Counted from the stretch's first letter, positions 46,803 to 57,976 are shown. The stretch is 64,000 nucleotides of DNA from Dermacentor variabilis (GCF_050947875.1 NW_027460291.1:21417368-21481367); one strand, 5' to 3'. Numbers and translations: made by a program. Notes: a model not told the origin generated them from the sequence alone.

Positions 46803-46879
46803 CCTTTGTCCCGTGGGACCAGCAGGTGCAACGCAGAGGCCTTGTGTGTTTAATCAACATCATTTAATCTATTGCATCT

Positions 46880-47195
46880 GGTTATTTGGCCATGTTCGTA
46901 ACATTTGAATTCTGCCCTACCCATACCTTTTCAAAGAGACAGAAATTGAAAGAGTTTTTTATAGATGATCTGGAAGGGTGTGCACGTGTGTATAACCCTC
47001 TGCTCGCAAGTAATTCATAAAATGGAGAAATTACCGTGCACTCGATTAAAATGTAGCAAAAAGGGAAACTCATACAGGTTTCACTGAAAAGAATGCTTCA
47101 TAGTTGAAGAAAAATACATTCGAATCCTGGGTTTGAACTTGGAACCAACGCTTATCTAGGGTGGTCGCTCTACCATCCGAGCTAACCAGGAGGCT
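46880..47195 (-). repeat. tRNA-derived SINE (third SINE type)
   Basis: On the minus strand, CCTCCTGGTTAGCTCGGATG followed by GTAGAGCGACCACCC gives a clear A-box/D-arm, and GGTTCCAAGTTCAAACCCAG a B-box/T-arm. After the head comes a TTTTTCTTCAACTATGAAGC body and a segment with CAGTGAAACCTGTATGAG, which I associate with a tick SINE. The head is at about 47125-47195; the far end is approximate. Confidence 0.7.
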
Positions 47196-47612
47196 AGCAA
47201 ATGCAGAGCAAGGCCTCATTAATCCATAACTTGAACTACAAGCAGGTACAATATGGAAAATTAGTTCTGTAGAAGGCCACAACGCAACTGAAGATTTATG
47301 TAGGGGAAAATAGTCAACCATGTCAATGGAATAAAAACAGAGCAGGGGGCTTCCAAAGATGCAGGACAGACCAAGTGATTACGTGAGTTTCCAGGTTTAC
47401 TGCTGCATGCAATGTAATAATAATTGGCGTGTATCTTGACGACACACAAGGTGCCTTACCGTATTCAAAGAAGGCCCCAAACGCTTCTCTAACCCATCAC
47501 AGAATGACACCATTATTAAAATATGCTACCTCATGAATCTCCTGCCGCAAAAGCGTTTCATATCCTTCAAGCACAGCTGAAATTATACATGGTTATCAGA
47601 TGAGGAATGAGG
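47196..47612. other. Unassigned DNA upstream of the LINE nest
   Basis: Nothing recognisable before the LINE1 5' end. Confidence 0.4.
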
Positions 47613-47925
47613 AGTGGGCGATGCAGCAGCAGCTTCAGCATGTTGCCTAAACGCATCTTCTTGCTTGCACATCCCCTGATCTCCGTGGCATGGCTGACCC
47701 TGGCGTATGATCGGCGGGAATTTCCTGCCCACGTTCTTCCTTCCCTGGTGATTTTGCGCACTCCCGTGAATGCTCCTGGCGTGGTAACTCCGACAGGTGA
47801 AGCCATCGGATCGGTGACGTCAAGCTTCATCAGTATAAAAGCTCCGTCGTTCCAGCGCCCCGGCAGTGGGCAATGCAGCAGCGGCAGCTTCAGCATGTTG
47901 CCTAAACGCTTCTTCTTGCTTGCAC
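47613..47925 (+). promoter_or_regulatory. LINE1 5' UTR with duplicated unit and TATA-like box
   Basis: A block of about 60 bp (GCAGCAGC, then CTTCAGCATGTTGCCTAAAC) occurs at 47613 and again at 47865, a period of about 252 bp. TATAAAA at 47834-47840 is about 30 bp before the second unit, as for a polymerase II start at about 47865. The second unit ends at CACAG|GTACGT. Confidence 0.65.
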
Positions 47926-47978
47926 AGGTACGTTACTTGGACAACTCGTACTGTATCAGATCTGATAATAGATGCTTG

Positions 47979-48901
47979 ATGCTGCTGTGTTGCCCACACA
48001 CTCATTTGCGTAGTAGACTCATGTGCAGTTTTTCTTACGTCGTCGATTACCTTAGTCGTTTTATCCTGAGCGGTGACTTTGAGTTTAACCCCAGCCCCAG
48101 GAGACCGGCATCCAAAACAGGCAAACCTGACGAATCCCAAGAAAGCGTTCTTAACGCCCTTGAGACGCCGGCCGAGCTGGTAATGTCCAGTTGCGATAAC
48201 CCTTGGGAAGGTTCTTTCCGATTTAGTCGCTTGTCAGAAAGGTATGTCGCAAGACATATCTGAAATCAAAAATGCTGTAATACACATTTCGATGCCACGG
48301 AATTGCATGTGGCTGCTCTCGAAACCTCTTGTTCGAAAGCACTGTCTCATCAAGACTCTGATCAGCTTTGTTCTGAGGCGGCTTACTTTAAGCGCATGGT
48401 TGCCGGACTAATTGCCAAATACGACAATCTTGAAAACCGTTCACGAAGAAATAACATAATCCTTTATGGCATACCAGAAGATACCAATGATAATCGTGAC
48501 ACCCTGCACTCGAAGGTTACTAACATTTTTAATATGCTTTCCCTTGACTGTCCACGTATTCAACGTTTCCACAGGTTAGGCAGAATGCGCCCTGGTTGCG
48601 CCCTATTATATTCAACTTGATTGTTTCCATGGATAAACTAGTGATGCTGAAAAACGCTTATAAGCAGAAAAATTCCGGCATGAACCTTTCCGACGATGTC
48701 TCGTCCAGAGTGCGTGCAGTACGTGAAAAGCTATGGGACGCTTCGCTTGAGAAGCTGAATAATGGCTCCGTTATTAAAATGAGATTCGATCATTTATTTA
48801 TCGATAACGTTCGCTACAACTGGGACGGTGCCTCAAATAGTTTAGTAATATCTCCTAGTTTTCATTCTAGTGCAAAATTTCTAAATCTTTCATCAGCTTG
48901 A
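47979..48901 (+). pseudogene. LINE1 ORF1 with decayed 2A-like leader
   Basis: The frame opens with a hydrophobic leader (Met at 47979 or 48021) ending in ILSGDFEFNPSP (48063-48098), where a functional 2A motif would read D-x-E-x-N-P-G-P; the essential Gly is Ser. After a stop at 48261-48263 and a frameshift, the frame starting 48303 gives a coiled-coil-like stretch, then NLENRSRRNNIILYGIPEDT and RIQRFHRLGR. The frame 48596-48901 continues with VMLKNAYKQKN and a C-terminal RDxL-like fold. This is the L1-ORF1p-like RNA-binding arrangement (coiled coil, RRM, C-terminal domain). It is inactive as it stands. Confidence 0.75.
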
Positions 48902-48914
48902 CAATCTCATCATT

Positions 48915-50081
48915 CTGCCACAGAACTTGCGCTTTTGAACGCTTTTGCCAGAAGCATAACTAACAATTTTTCACAATTTCTTTCACTAGTTTCTTCATGT
49001 TCTCCTCATGTTATATGCATCACAGAACTTGGCTTCATGAAGATATTCACGACACAGAATTCATGCCTCCTGGTTACATTGTTGTCCGCTATGACCGTCG
49101 GAATAAGAAAAGTGGTGGTGTAGCTTTACTTTTTCGTTCAGATTTTAACTTTAAGGTTCTACCTGGTCTTCCCACGGTGGAATCGATTTGGTGCAAGTTA
49201 TAAGTGAATAAACAGAGTTTAACAATTTGTGGGCTTTATCGCCCCCCTGATAGCCGTAGTGACTTGTTCGATAATATTTCACACTTTATGCATGACCCAC
49301 CTAATTGTTCTTAGGCACTTTAACATACCCGGGATTCATTGGCCTTCCCTTACATATTCCGCTAATAGTGCATCTATTTGTAGAGACTTAATTACGTTTC
49401 TTCGTCCCATAACCTGATACAATTAGTTGATAAGAATAGACGGCAGAACTCCATACTTGACTTAGTGTTTGTCAGTGAAAGTCTTGCTCCTTTACGTTTT
49501 AAGTATGATATCCTCGAAGGAATCTCGGATCATAACACAGTTCTCGTACACATTAACTGTCCTATCCCACATGAATGCTTTAGCTATTCCACATTTCATG
49601 ATTTTAACAAGGCTGACGATACGTCTAGCACTCATTCTGTGGAAGATAACTTTGACCATTCTTTGCCACTCAGTTCCGAATATCATCTTGACAGTCTTGT
49701 TGACTATTTCTAGTTGTTAGGGAAACCTTGCATCAATAACTATGATTCACTATAGGCAAAAAAGCTAAATAATAAACTTCCTTGGATTAACCGGGATATC
49801 CTAAACCTGTCCCGCCGTGTTGGTGGACTACGTAAATAAAAGCATTCTAATCCTGCGCTTCGCGTTCCTTTTAAAAATGCCAAAGAGGAACTTCGTACTC
49901 GTACTGAAAATGCTAAAGATTTCTATATTTCAGTGCAGCTCCCTCCACTACTTACATCTAATGCTCGCAGGTTCTGGGCATCAGTTTTACCTAGGGCAAC
50001 GTGCTGCACCTCTTTCAAGATTAACGACGCTATTACTAACGGCCCACTATAGTTTCCAATGCTTTTCACTCGTACTTCCAA
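48915..50081 (+). pseudogene. LINE1 ORF2 part 1: endonuclease
   Basis: APE-endonuclease motifs in broken frames: SPHVICITE (about 49007), YIVVRYDRRNKKSGGVALLF (about 49075-49130), LPTVESIWCKL, ICGLYRPPDS (about 49228), a degraded GDFNxPG position near 49312-49330 and ILEGISDHNTVLVHINCP (about 49510-49560). The segment then runs toward the RT with NAFHSYFQSVF ending at the nested minus-strand LINE. Confidence 0.75.
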
Positions 50082-52692
50082 TCTGTTTTTATTTTATTTA
50101 TTTATTTAGTTATACTGTTAACCCTCACTTGAGGGTCGTTACAGGGAGGGTCAGTAATTGAATTGCACATAGAGGAAACATTGAAGATCATTTGTAGGAG
50201 AACATTTGTAACACATAGAACATTTGTAGAAAAAACATAGTTACATGCAAGGAATAAATAATCAGCCATACAGTCTGAGCGAAATACTTATCAAGACCAA
50301 CCTTAAAATCACCCACAGTATTATTTGTATCACATGATTCGGTAATTCATTCCACAGTTTAATAGCATCAGAGAAGAAGGAAAAGCTTGATAAGTCTGTT
50401 CGAGCTATTATTGGTTGCACGTATGTACTGCGTGTTGTTCGTGGGAACCTTTTGTGAAAGCGCGTTAGATAATCATCCTTCTTTATTTTCACCTCTGCGT
50501 GTAGTATTTGAAAGAGCAATTTCAATCGCTGCTTCTGCCTTTTTGATTCCAGTGGTTCCAAGTTACATATTTTTAACATTTCCGTTACCGAGTCACTTGG
50601 TCGATATTTAGAGCAGATAAAGCGAACTGACATTCTCTGAATTTGTTCTAGTTTATGTTTTAAAACCTTTGAGGGGTGCTTCACACAGCACCAGCGTATT
50701 CTAGGCTCGGACGGATATACGTCTTGTATGCAGTCAACTTGAGTTCTTTCGTCGCCTGGCGCAATTCCCTTTGCAGGAAGCACAACTTCTGATATGATGA
50801 TTGACAAATATTTTCAGCATGCGGACTCTAGTTCAATTTATATGTTATCGTTATACCCAAATATTTGAAAGCACATACTTTTATCAGTACATTTCCAGCA
50901 ATATTACATGTGAACGAGATCAATTCCTTTATTTTGTTATTTGTGTGTAAAGGCTTCTTTTAAATTAATTTCCATACCCCATTTGTGACACCATGAGCTT
51001 AAGTTTTGAAGGCAGTGGTTGATTTTAAATTGATCTTCCCTACATGTTACCGGACAATAAATTACGCAATCATCTGTGAAAAGCTTAATTTTTACAGGTG
51101 ATTGGACAATATCATCAATGTATAGCAGAAAAAGTAGGGAATCCTGCGGCACACACGAATACACCTGATGATTTCCCGACACTCTGACTGCTTGTCGGCG
51201 ATCCTTTAAGTACGCTCCTATCGAATCGAGAACATCCGCACTGAGACCGACATTGCGAAGCTTGAAAAGCAGTTTACGGTCAGAAAATTTGTCAAAAGCC
51301 TTCGCGAAATCTATGCATATAACATCTACTTGCACACATGCATCTATAGTAACATAGAAATCATTAATGGTTTCGATCAACTGCGTTACAGTTGAAAGGC
51401 CACTGCGTAATCCATGCTGAAACAGACATAATAGGTAATTTTGTTGCAACAATTGTACAATGTTTTTGCCACTATATACTCAAATATTTTACTACACATC
51501 GACGTGAGAGACACAGGCCTATAATTGCTCAACATTGTTCTATTGCCGCGTTTAAAAACTGGGACAACGATTTCTCTACGCCAATCTTAAGGTAGCGAGT
51601 GGCATTTTAAAGACTCCTGAAATATAATTACTAGGTAATACGACAACCACTCCGCGAATCGACGAAGAAGTTAATTCCGTATAACCTCAGACCCACCTGA
51701 CTTTACCGCGTGCAAGAGGTGCAGCTGATCGAACATGCCTTCTCGGTTAATATTAATATTATCTGCCTGAAGTGGCCATGTAGGAGCCGATTCATATTCT
51801 TTGGTATCATCCTGGTCCGTACAGAACACTGACTGGAAATATCGATTGAATTTTTCAGCCATATCAGACTTTTCCGTAATTACTTCCGTTCCCTATACAA
51901 TCTGTTCAATTCCTTCATTAGTTTCCCTAAAGAAGAGCCAGAACTTTCGTGGTGACCTCTTCAGAAAGATAGTGAAGGTGTTATTAAAAAATGTTTTTTA
52001 AACTGCGCAATCTCTGCCTTCAACTTTTCTTTTGCACGAGGTATTTACATCGGGACCCCTTTATTTTCGCGCAATCTTTTTTAATCTGCGCTTCATCTGA
52101 ATTATTTTTCTCCTTATCCATGGGTTTCATCGCTTTTTTTGTGCGAGCAGGTACGTAGTTACTTAAAGAGTATCGCACAATTTTTTTAAAACGTTTTTAA
52201 AGCTGTTCAATCGACTCAAGCCTTGACATAATCTGAAATTCGCCAAGCGACGTTTCTAACAAGTCAATGATAGTCGTATCATCAGCACTACCGTAGTCTT
52301 TAAAATGGGCATAAACATGACACTTTGCTCGAATGCTGGTGTCACACAACACGCCAATCACAACCATTATGTGGTCCGATATACCGTCCTCAACTGATAC
52401 GGCGTAATCGGCCCCTTTACTTGATATGAAAACCAAGTCTAACAATGACTGTGATGTAGGCGTTATTCTTGTGCAGAATTGTACAATTTGTGTGCAATTA
52501 TGAAAAGACATTAGCTCTAATAGCCTATCAGCGCTACGGGTTTCTACATGACCAGTTAAAAAACTTTCCCAGTTAATATGCGGTAAGTTGAAGTCTCCAT
52601 CCATTATTAGTATTCTGCTTCCATTTACATGTTCACACAAAAACATATTTAAGTCTTCTAAAAAATTGGGCGTCTTCACCCTCGATAACAAT
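50082..52692 (-). mobile_element. LINE3: 5'-truncated CR1/L2-like LINE, nested in LINE1
   Basis: Minus-strand LINE with an (AAATAA)n tail at 50090-50110. Its 5' end lies inside the endonuclease (ILIMDGDFNLPHINW, EDGISDHIMVV at 52691-52200). RT is at 51452-50937 (FQHGLRSGLSTVTQLIETIN; DFAKAFDKFSDRKLLFKL; FTDDCVIYCPV), and the C-terminal part at 50807-50262 (KLEQIQRMSVRFIC; TRFHKRFPRTTRSTYVQPI; WNELPNHV). A near-identical flank, GTACTTCCAA at 50072-50081 and GTAGTTCCAA at 52693-52702, fits a target duplication. Many stops; inactive. Confidence 0.87.
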
Positions 52693-53382
52693 GTAGTTCC
52701 AAAGTTTGGTTATGATGCACAAACTAATAAATGAGACGATATTGTAATAAGTTATGATGGTGTCTTAAACCAAGTATTCAATCTCGACACTAAAAAGTGT
52801 ATCGGTTCAGATGGTACCCCAAATTCTTTCCTTGTAAGGTATTCCCTATAGAAAGCTCAGTACCTTACTGTAATCTTTGAGAAATCCTTAGACTCTGGTG
52901 AAGTACCAACTAAATGGAAAACAGCCAAATCCTGCCTTTGTATATATCAGGGGATAAACAACTCTCTAACTACAGGCCGATATCTCTCACACCTCAGTCA
53001 TGCAAGATGTTAGAGCACATTATTCAGAAACATATAATCGAATTCCTTAGCTCTAATGATGTTCTAACATCTTCCCAGCATGGTTCCGTCGTGGTTTTAG
53101 CACGGTAGTGCAATTCGTCGATTTTCTTCGTGATATCGCTTTTAACCTAGACATAGGTAATCAAGTGTATGCCATCTTTACGGACTTCTTTAAAGCTTTT
53201 GACTCTGTGATTCATTACAAACTGCTGGTAATATTAAACGCCATAATCAATAATCCCTGTCTTGTTTCTTGGATAGCCAGTTTTCTCCGCTATCACTCAC
53301 AATTTGTTTCTTTTAACTCAGTGGACTCATGTACTGTCGACGCTACGTCAGGCGTTCCTTAGGGACTCGTATTAGGCCCTTT
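52693..53382 (+). pseudogene. LINE1 ORF2 part 2: RT N-terminal half
   Basis: Continues LINE1 after LINE3. Fragments include KKCIGSDGTPNSFLVRY (about 52795), SGDKQLSNYRPISLTPQSCK (about 52950-53010), SNDVLTSSQHG (about 53055), VYAIFTDFFKAFDSVIHYKL (RT motif A, catalytic Asp in TDF; about 53167-53225) and ATSGVP near 53345. The sequence is cut at 53382 by LINE2. Motif C (YADD/FADD) lies on the other side of LINE2. Confidence 0.78.
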
Positions 53383-53852
53383 TTGGAGCCGGCACGCTGG
53401 CTGACTCGCAGCTAACACCACTGTTGGTTATGCAGGTCCTTATTGCAATCGGATCAGCGATCCTGCTCGGTGTGGACGGCGACCGGGCACTGCTCCCAGT
53501 CTCGCCGAAACCGTCTTCATCAGGCAAAATCGGATAGGCGACGATGACAAACAACTTTAACAGCGGATTGCTAGTTATCACCGGCTTACATCACCGTTTG
53601 AAAGAGCCGCTCGTCGACGATGAACTACCAGCCCCTGTTGAGCATCGAGGACCACGTGACACCAACCGAACCTACTTAACCGCGCAGCATTCTGGCTTCG
53701 TGGGATTTGGAGCCGGCACGCTGGCTGACGCGCAGCTAACACTACTATTGGTTATGCAGGTTAGTACTTACTATCCAATGCAACTTCATGGTCCGCTATG
53801 TGCATTGCCGGCTCCTCCCACGATAATTGCTACTGCGCACCGTCGCAGACGA
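53383..53852 (+). promoter_or_regulatory. LINE2 5' UTR with duplicated promoter-like unit
   Basis: TTGGAGCCGGCACGCTGGCT and the next 35 bp (to GGTTATGCAGGT) occur at 53383 and again at 53707, a 324-bp period. Each copy ends in CAG|GT. An E-box CACGTG lies at 53653-53658 upstream of the second copy. The first bases of the unit coincide with the element's 5' end, so the second copy marks a probable second start site. Confidence 0.65.
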
Positions 53853-54660
53853 ATGTGCGCGCGAGTGTCTTGCCGAAATTTCCGCCTCTTTGTGAATGGA
53901 GTGTTGTACTTGATACTTCTTTTGTTGCTATCGGGCGATGTCGAGCTTAATCCTGGACCGCTCACCGAAGCAGCAATGGAGGTACTTAAAAGTTTACAGG
54001 CTGGTCAGGCAGCAGTCATGACCAAGCTAGATACCATCGATACCAAGTTAGCCAAACACGAGGCTATGCTGGCGGAAGTAAACAGTAGGCTTGGTGTAAC
54101 TGAGTAATGGGTTGGAACGGTAAATAAATTACTGTCGGATCAAGGAAATGCAATAAGATCACTTGAACAACAAGTATCCGCCGTGCGAAAAAAAGAACGT
54201 CGATCTCGAAAACAGAAGTCGCAGGCTTAATCTTGTCTTCTATGGAATAGATGACGGAAACCATTCTGAAACGTGGATTCAATCAGAAAACTTGGTTAAA
54301 GATATTTGCAAAGCTAACCTGGGGATCGAACTGAATTCGATACAAAGGGCACACCGAGTAGGTCGTTACAGCGATAGGTTCAAAAGGCCAGTCCTAGTAA
54401 ATTTTTCTTCATATAAGGAAAAACAGGACGTCTTGTGAAATGCTAATAAGTTCAAGGGGTCACCCTACAGTGTGGATCAGGATTATTCATCCGACACCCG
54501 AGAAATACGGAAGCATCTGTGGGAATACGCAAAAGTTTAAAAAGCGGACAGCAATAACAAGGTAAAGCTAAACTTCGACAAACTTATTATTAACGGAAAG
54601 ACCTTCACGTGGGACAAAGAAAAAAAAAGAAGTTGTTCCATTCAGGGAACGATGACGCAA
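53853..54660 (+). pseudogene. LINE2 ORF1: 2A leader, coiled coil, RNA-binding domain
   Basis: From Met at 53853 the frame gives 35 residues that end in the 2A-like motif: an Arg-containing N-terminus, then a hydrophobic run (VLYLILLLLL) and SGDVELNPG|P. Next come a coiled-coil-like region (VMTKLDTIDTKLAKHEAML) up to TAA at 54105-54107, and after a frameshift at the A-run near 54187, DLENRSRRLNLVFYGIDDG and IQRAHRVGRYSDRF of an L1-ORF1p-like RRM. A C-terminal part (STEIRKH-like DTREIRKHLWEYAK) has two more stops. ORF1p of LINEs binds element RNA; the leader would be released by ribosome skipping. The upstream open frame from 53544 is probably 5' UTR. Confidence 0.78.
53931..53960 (+). other. 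2A-like ribosome-skipping motif (SGDVELNPGP)
   Basis: Codons 53937-53960 encode DVELNPGP, a match to the 2A consensus D-[VI]-E-x-N-P-G-P. Skipping would occur between Gly (53955-53957) and Pro (53958-53960). The preceding LLLLLSG is the usual kind of upstream context. The motif is known from picornaviruses and from APE-type LINEs of several animals and trypanosomes. Confidence 0.85.
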
Positions 54661-54670
54661 TAGAAAGGAA

Positions 54671-57459
54671 ATGAAACAAGTGTGTCGTAACCTCGTTGCT
54701 GTTGTAGTAAACTGCAGGAGTATAATAAACAAAGTCGATGAATTCGCTGGTCTGATAGAGTCTGTCAAGGCTGACATCGTGTTTGACACAGAATCGTGGC
54801 TGAACGCGCCTATCGCGGATAGTGAAGCATTCCCTAAAGAATTCATTGCTTATCGGAAGGACAGGCCCCGCCTCGGTGGAGGGGTGTTTTTCTTAATTCA
54901 CTCTGCTCTTAAATCATTTATGCTAAATCTTGATACCTACGATGTTGAATCAATTTGGTGCTCAGTCACCCGACCTGATAACTCCTCATACGCTGTTGGA
55001 TCATTCTACAGACCACCGAACTCAAATTTAAAACTGTTGCAATCTTTGTTTGACATCGTTTCGGAGGCATCCCGGCAGCCTATTTTGCTTGCGGGTGATT
55101 TTAACTTACCTGACTTGGAATGGCTAGAAGGTGATTGTGTATGCAAAGTTGACAGCTGTGTTAGCCTAGAAATGAAAAACATTGTAAACACCTTCGGACT
55201 ATTACAATATGTCAATGCTCCAACTCGGAATAGTAACATTCTGGACCTTTTGTTCTGCAGTTCACCCACCCTTATTAGCTCGGTTTATATAATACCAGGA
55301 ATAAGTGACCATCACGCCGTCATTGCAAACATTGAACAGATATTAACCGATCAACGTCACCCACTTCAAGGAGAGTTGTTTTCTTCAAAAAAGGTGATTA
55401 TCCTAGTATCTCCCAGGAGCTCCTCGATTACTTGCTGGTTTTTGAATGTCTTGCTGAGGATTACGACATCCATGATTTATGGCGGGTATTTAAAGATAAA
55501 CTCCTTGAGCTTACGGACAAGTATGTTCCAAGCATAGACTCCACCAGACTCAAAAAACGTAAGAAACCCTGGGTGGATTCGCGTATTCTCAGAATAATTA
55601 AAAAAAGAAAGAGAGCATTTAATAGATACAAAAAACTAAAAGTATGAATCACATAAAAAAGTTATCTGAAGTAACACAGGAGTATAAGTTTGCTATAAAA
55701 AATACGAAGGAAGAGAACTTTAAGACACTCAACGACAGAATGAAAACTAATCCTAAACATTTTTGGAGGTTTTTAATAGGATGCGGATCAAATTTTGTAG
55801 GAATAAATGAAATTGTTTGTAATCAACAAATAATTACAGACAATATTGAAATGGCAACGTGTTTGAATACATATTTTCAATCTGTCTTCCTACCTAAATT
55901 TAATCATAGCTCTACACCACAAGCAAGCAGACTTCCTTTAATGGAACAAGTTGAAATAATCGCTAGAGGCATCGAGGCACTCCTAAAGGTCATAGATGAA
56001 ACCAAAGCAAACGGTCCGGATAGTATATCTCTACGTATACTAAAGCGGTGTGCTACACCTATCTCGATGTACCTTTATTTAATCTATGTGAAATCGCTAT
56101 CCACACGACTCTTACCTAATGATTGGAAAACCGCTCAAGTTGTACCTATTCATAAAAGGAGGTTCGAAAAGAGATGTCGCGAATTACAGGCCTATCTCAC
56201 TAACATCTATCTCGTGCAAGATCATTGAGCATATTATATATGCCGAGATAATGCGTCATATAACAAATAAAAATATACTAATCAAAGAACAACACGGGTT
56301 TCGGAAAGGTCTATCTTGCACAACACAATTGAATTTTATCATGAATTGGCATTCGATGTTCAAGAGGGAGGACAAACAGATTGTCTTTTTAGACTTTCGC
56401 AAGGCATTTGACACAGTGTCACATCCACTTCTTCTTATTAAACTTAAAATGTTAAATATTGACTCAAGCGTACTCGCTTGGATTGAAAATTATCTGTCTC
56501 AGCGCCGACAATGTGTTGTTTTGAACGGCAAAAGCTCGGCATACGCTGATGTGACGTCAGGAGTCCCACAGGGCTCAGTCTTAGGGCCACTTTTGTTTTT
56601 ACTTTATATAAATGATATTTCTGTTGGTATTTCTTCATGTATGCGGTTGTTTGCCGACGACTGTGTTGTTTATAGGAAAATTAAGAGTGAACAAGATGCT
56701 GCCATGTTACAATCTGACTTAGAATGTATTAATACTTGGTGTTCCACATGGAAGATGAATTTGAATTTAAAAAAGTGTGTTCATGTATCTTTTACAAGAA
56801 AGAAGAAACGGATTGTAAATCTTTACCAGATACATGATACCCTGATAAAAAACGAACCTATATGCAAGTATCTAGGTGTGACGCTATCATCCGACTGCTC
56901 ATGGTCTGCTCATGTGGATGACGTCATTGTAAAAGCTGGTAGGGCACTCAATTTTATTCAGAGGAACTTGAAATGTTCACAGCCGAACCTAAAGAAAACT
57001 GGTTACCTAACATGCGTTAGACCAATTTTTGAATACGCCTGTGTCGTCTGGGACCCCGCGCAAAAAAACTTGATTGATAAGCTGGAAAGAATTCAAAACC
57101 GAGCTGCTAGGTTCGTCCTGGGGCGGTATGGGCGGAGAGAAAGTTGTACTAAAATGAAACTTGAATTGAATTGGGAACTGCTTTCCTCTAGGCCGAAAAA
57201 GTTGAGACTGAAGTTTTTATACCTCATATTTAATAATAAGAATGGAATTAGCAGTAAAAGCTACTTGAAAGAACCACATTATATTTCTAGGCGTAATGAC
57301 CATTCACTTAAAATGCGCGAATACCGTGCGAGGACGTACTTGTTTGCGGATTCCTTTTTTGTCAGAACTATTGTGGAGTGGAATCAGCTGTGTGAAGAGC
57401 AAGTGTGCTGTACGAATGAAGATTTGTTTTTTTCCCCTGCTGTAACCCCCCTGCTATAA
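54671..57459 (+). pseudogene. LINE2 ORF2: APE endonuclease and reverse transcriptase
   Basis: Endonuclease at 54671-55390: VVVNCRSIINKVDEFAG, DTESWLNAP, GSFYRPPNSNLK, LLAGDFNLPDLEW and GISDHHAVI carry the catalytic Asn, Glu, Asp and His positions. A frameshift near 55390 leads to a basic linker (55432-55647), another to 55644-56228 (YFQSVF; DETKANGPDSI), and a third near 56155 to the RT frame 56119-57459: NYRPISLTSISCK, IKEQHGFRKGLSC, VFLDFRKAFDTVSHPLL, VTSGVPQGSVLGPLLF, MRLFADDCVVY (catalytic DD) and YLGVTLSSDCSWSAHV. The C-terminal region has RIQNRAARFVLG and SRRNDHSLKMRE. CR1/L2-group assignment is by motif. Three frameshifts make it inactive. Confidence 0.88.
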
Positions 57460-57505
57460 CGCCTTCGGGCAATGCGGGGTAATTCTTGAATAAAGAATAA
57501 AGAAT

Positions 57506-57741
57506 TATTTGTAATATACATCAATGATTTACCTCGTAGCTCCTCAACTAAAGCCACAGTTTGTGCAGATGACTGCAAATAAACGAATCTATTAACTCCA
57601 TTAATGACCACCACCGTCTTGCCCAATTCCTTATGTTTATCTGCGCTTGGTGCAAAACGTGGCAGATGAACATCAACTGTAGTAAAAGAGTCGTGCTAAA
57701 TTTTTCCAATAAACAGAGCCCCCTCTCGTTGATTATTCTCT
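57506..57741 (+). pseudogene. LINE1 ORF2 part 3: RT motif C region
   Basis: LINE1 resumes directly after the LINE2 tail with VIYINDLPRSSSTKATVCAD (RT motif C, here CADDC) and then AWCKTWQMNINCSKRVVLNF at about 57640-57700, the WC..W.m..N..Kc motif that follows it. A target duplication for LINE2 is at most a few bases (T-run). Confidence 0.8.
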
Positions 57742-57976
57742 ACCCGCCGTGGTTGCTCAGTGGCTATGGTGTTGGGCTGCTGAGCACGAGGTCGCGGGAT
57801 CGAATCCCGGCCACGGCGGCCGCATTTCGATGGGGGCGAAATGCGGAAACACCCGTGTGCTTAGATTTAGGTGCACGTTAAAGAACCCCAGGTGGTCAAA
57901 ATTTCCGGAGTCCTCCACTACGGCGTGCCTCATAATCAGAAAGTGGTTGTGGCACGTAAAACCCCAAATATTATTA
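57742..57976 (+). repeat. Ruka-like tRNA-derived SINE (copy 3), nested in LINE1
   Basis: tRNA-like head at 57743-57822 (GTTGCTCAGTGGCTATGGTG; B-box GGGATCGAATCCC), then the conserved body to GGCACGTAAAACCCC and an ATTATT tail. A perfect 13-bp target duplication, TTGATTATTCTCT, lies at 57729-57741 and 57977-57989. This is the only plus-strand and best-preserved copy. Confidence 0.93.

Larger units (their letters stand above)
53383..57505 (+). mobile_element. LINE2: full-length CR1/L2-like LINE carrying a 2A-like motif
   Basis: About 4.1 kb with 5' UTR, ORF1 and ORF2, and an AATAAAGAATAAAGAA tail at about 57490-57505. It is inserted in the RT of the related but older LINE1 in the same orientation. 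It is the best-preserved LINE of the window, with a 446-codon RT frame, but has three frameshifts in ORF2 and several breaks in ORF1. Confidence 0.88.

Noticed and set aside
53544..53852. Upstream extension of the LINE2 ORF1 frame before Met 53853
   Set aside because: It covers the duplicated 5' UTR unit and probable promoter; the leader plus 2A starting at 53853 is the more plausible product.
57743..57822. A functional tRNA gene at the SINE head
   Set aside because: It is part of a repeat present three times with target duplications, and the body follows directly; it is tRNA-derived but not a tRNA gene.
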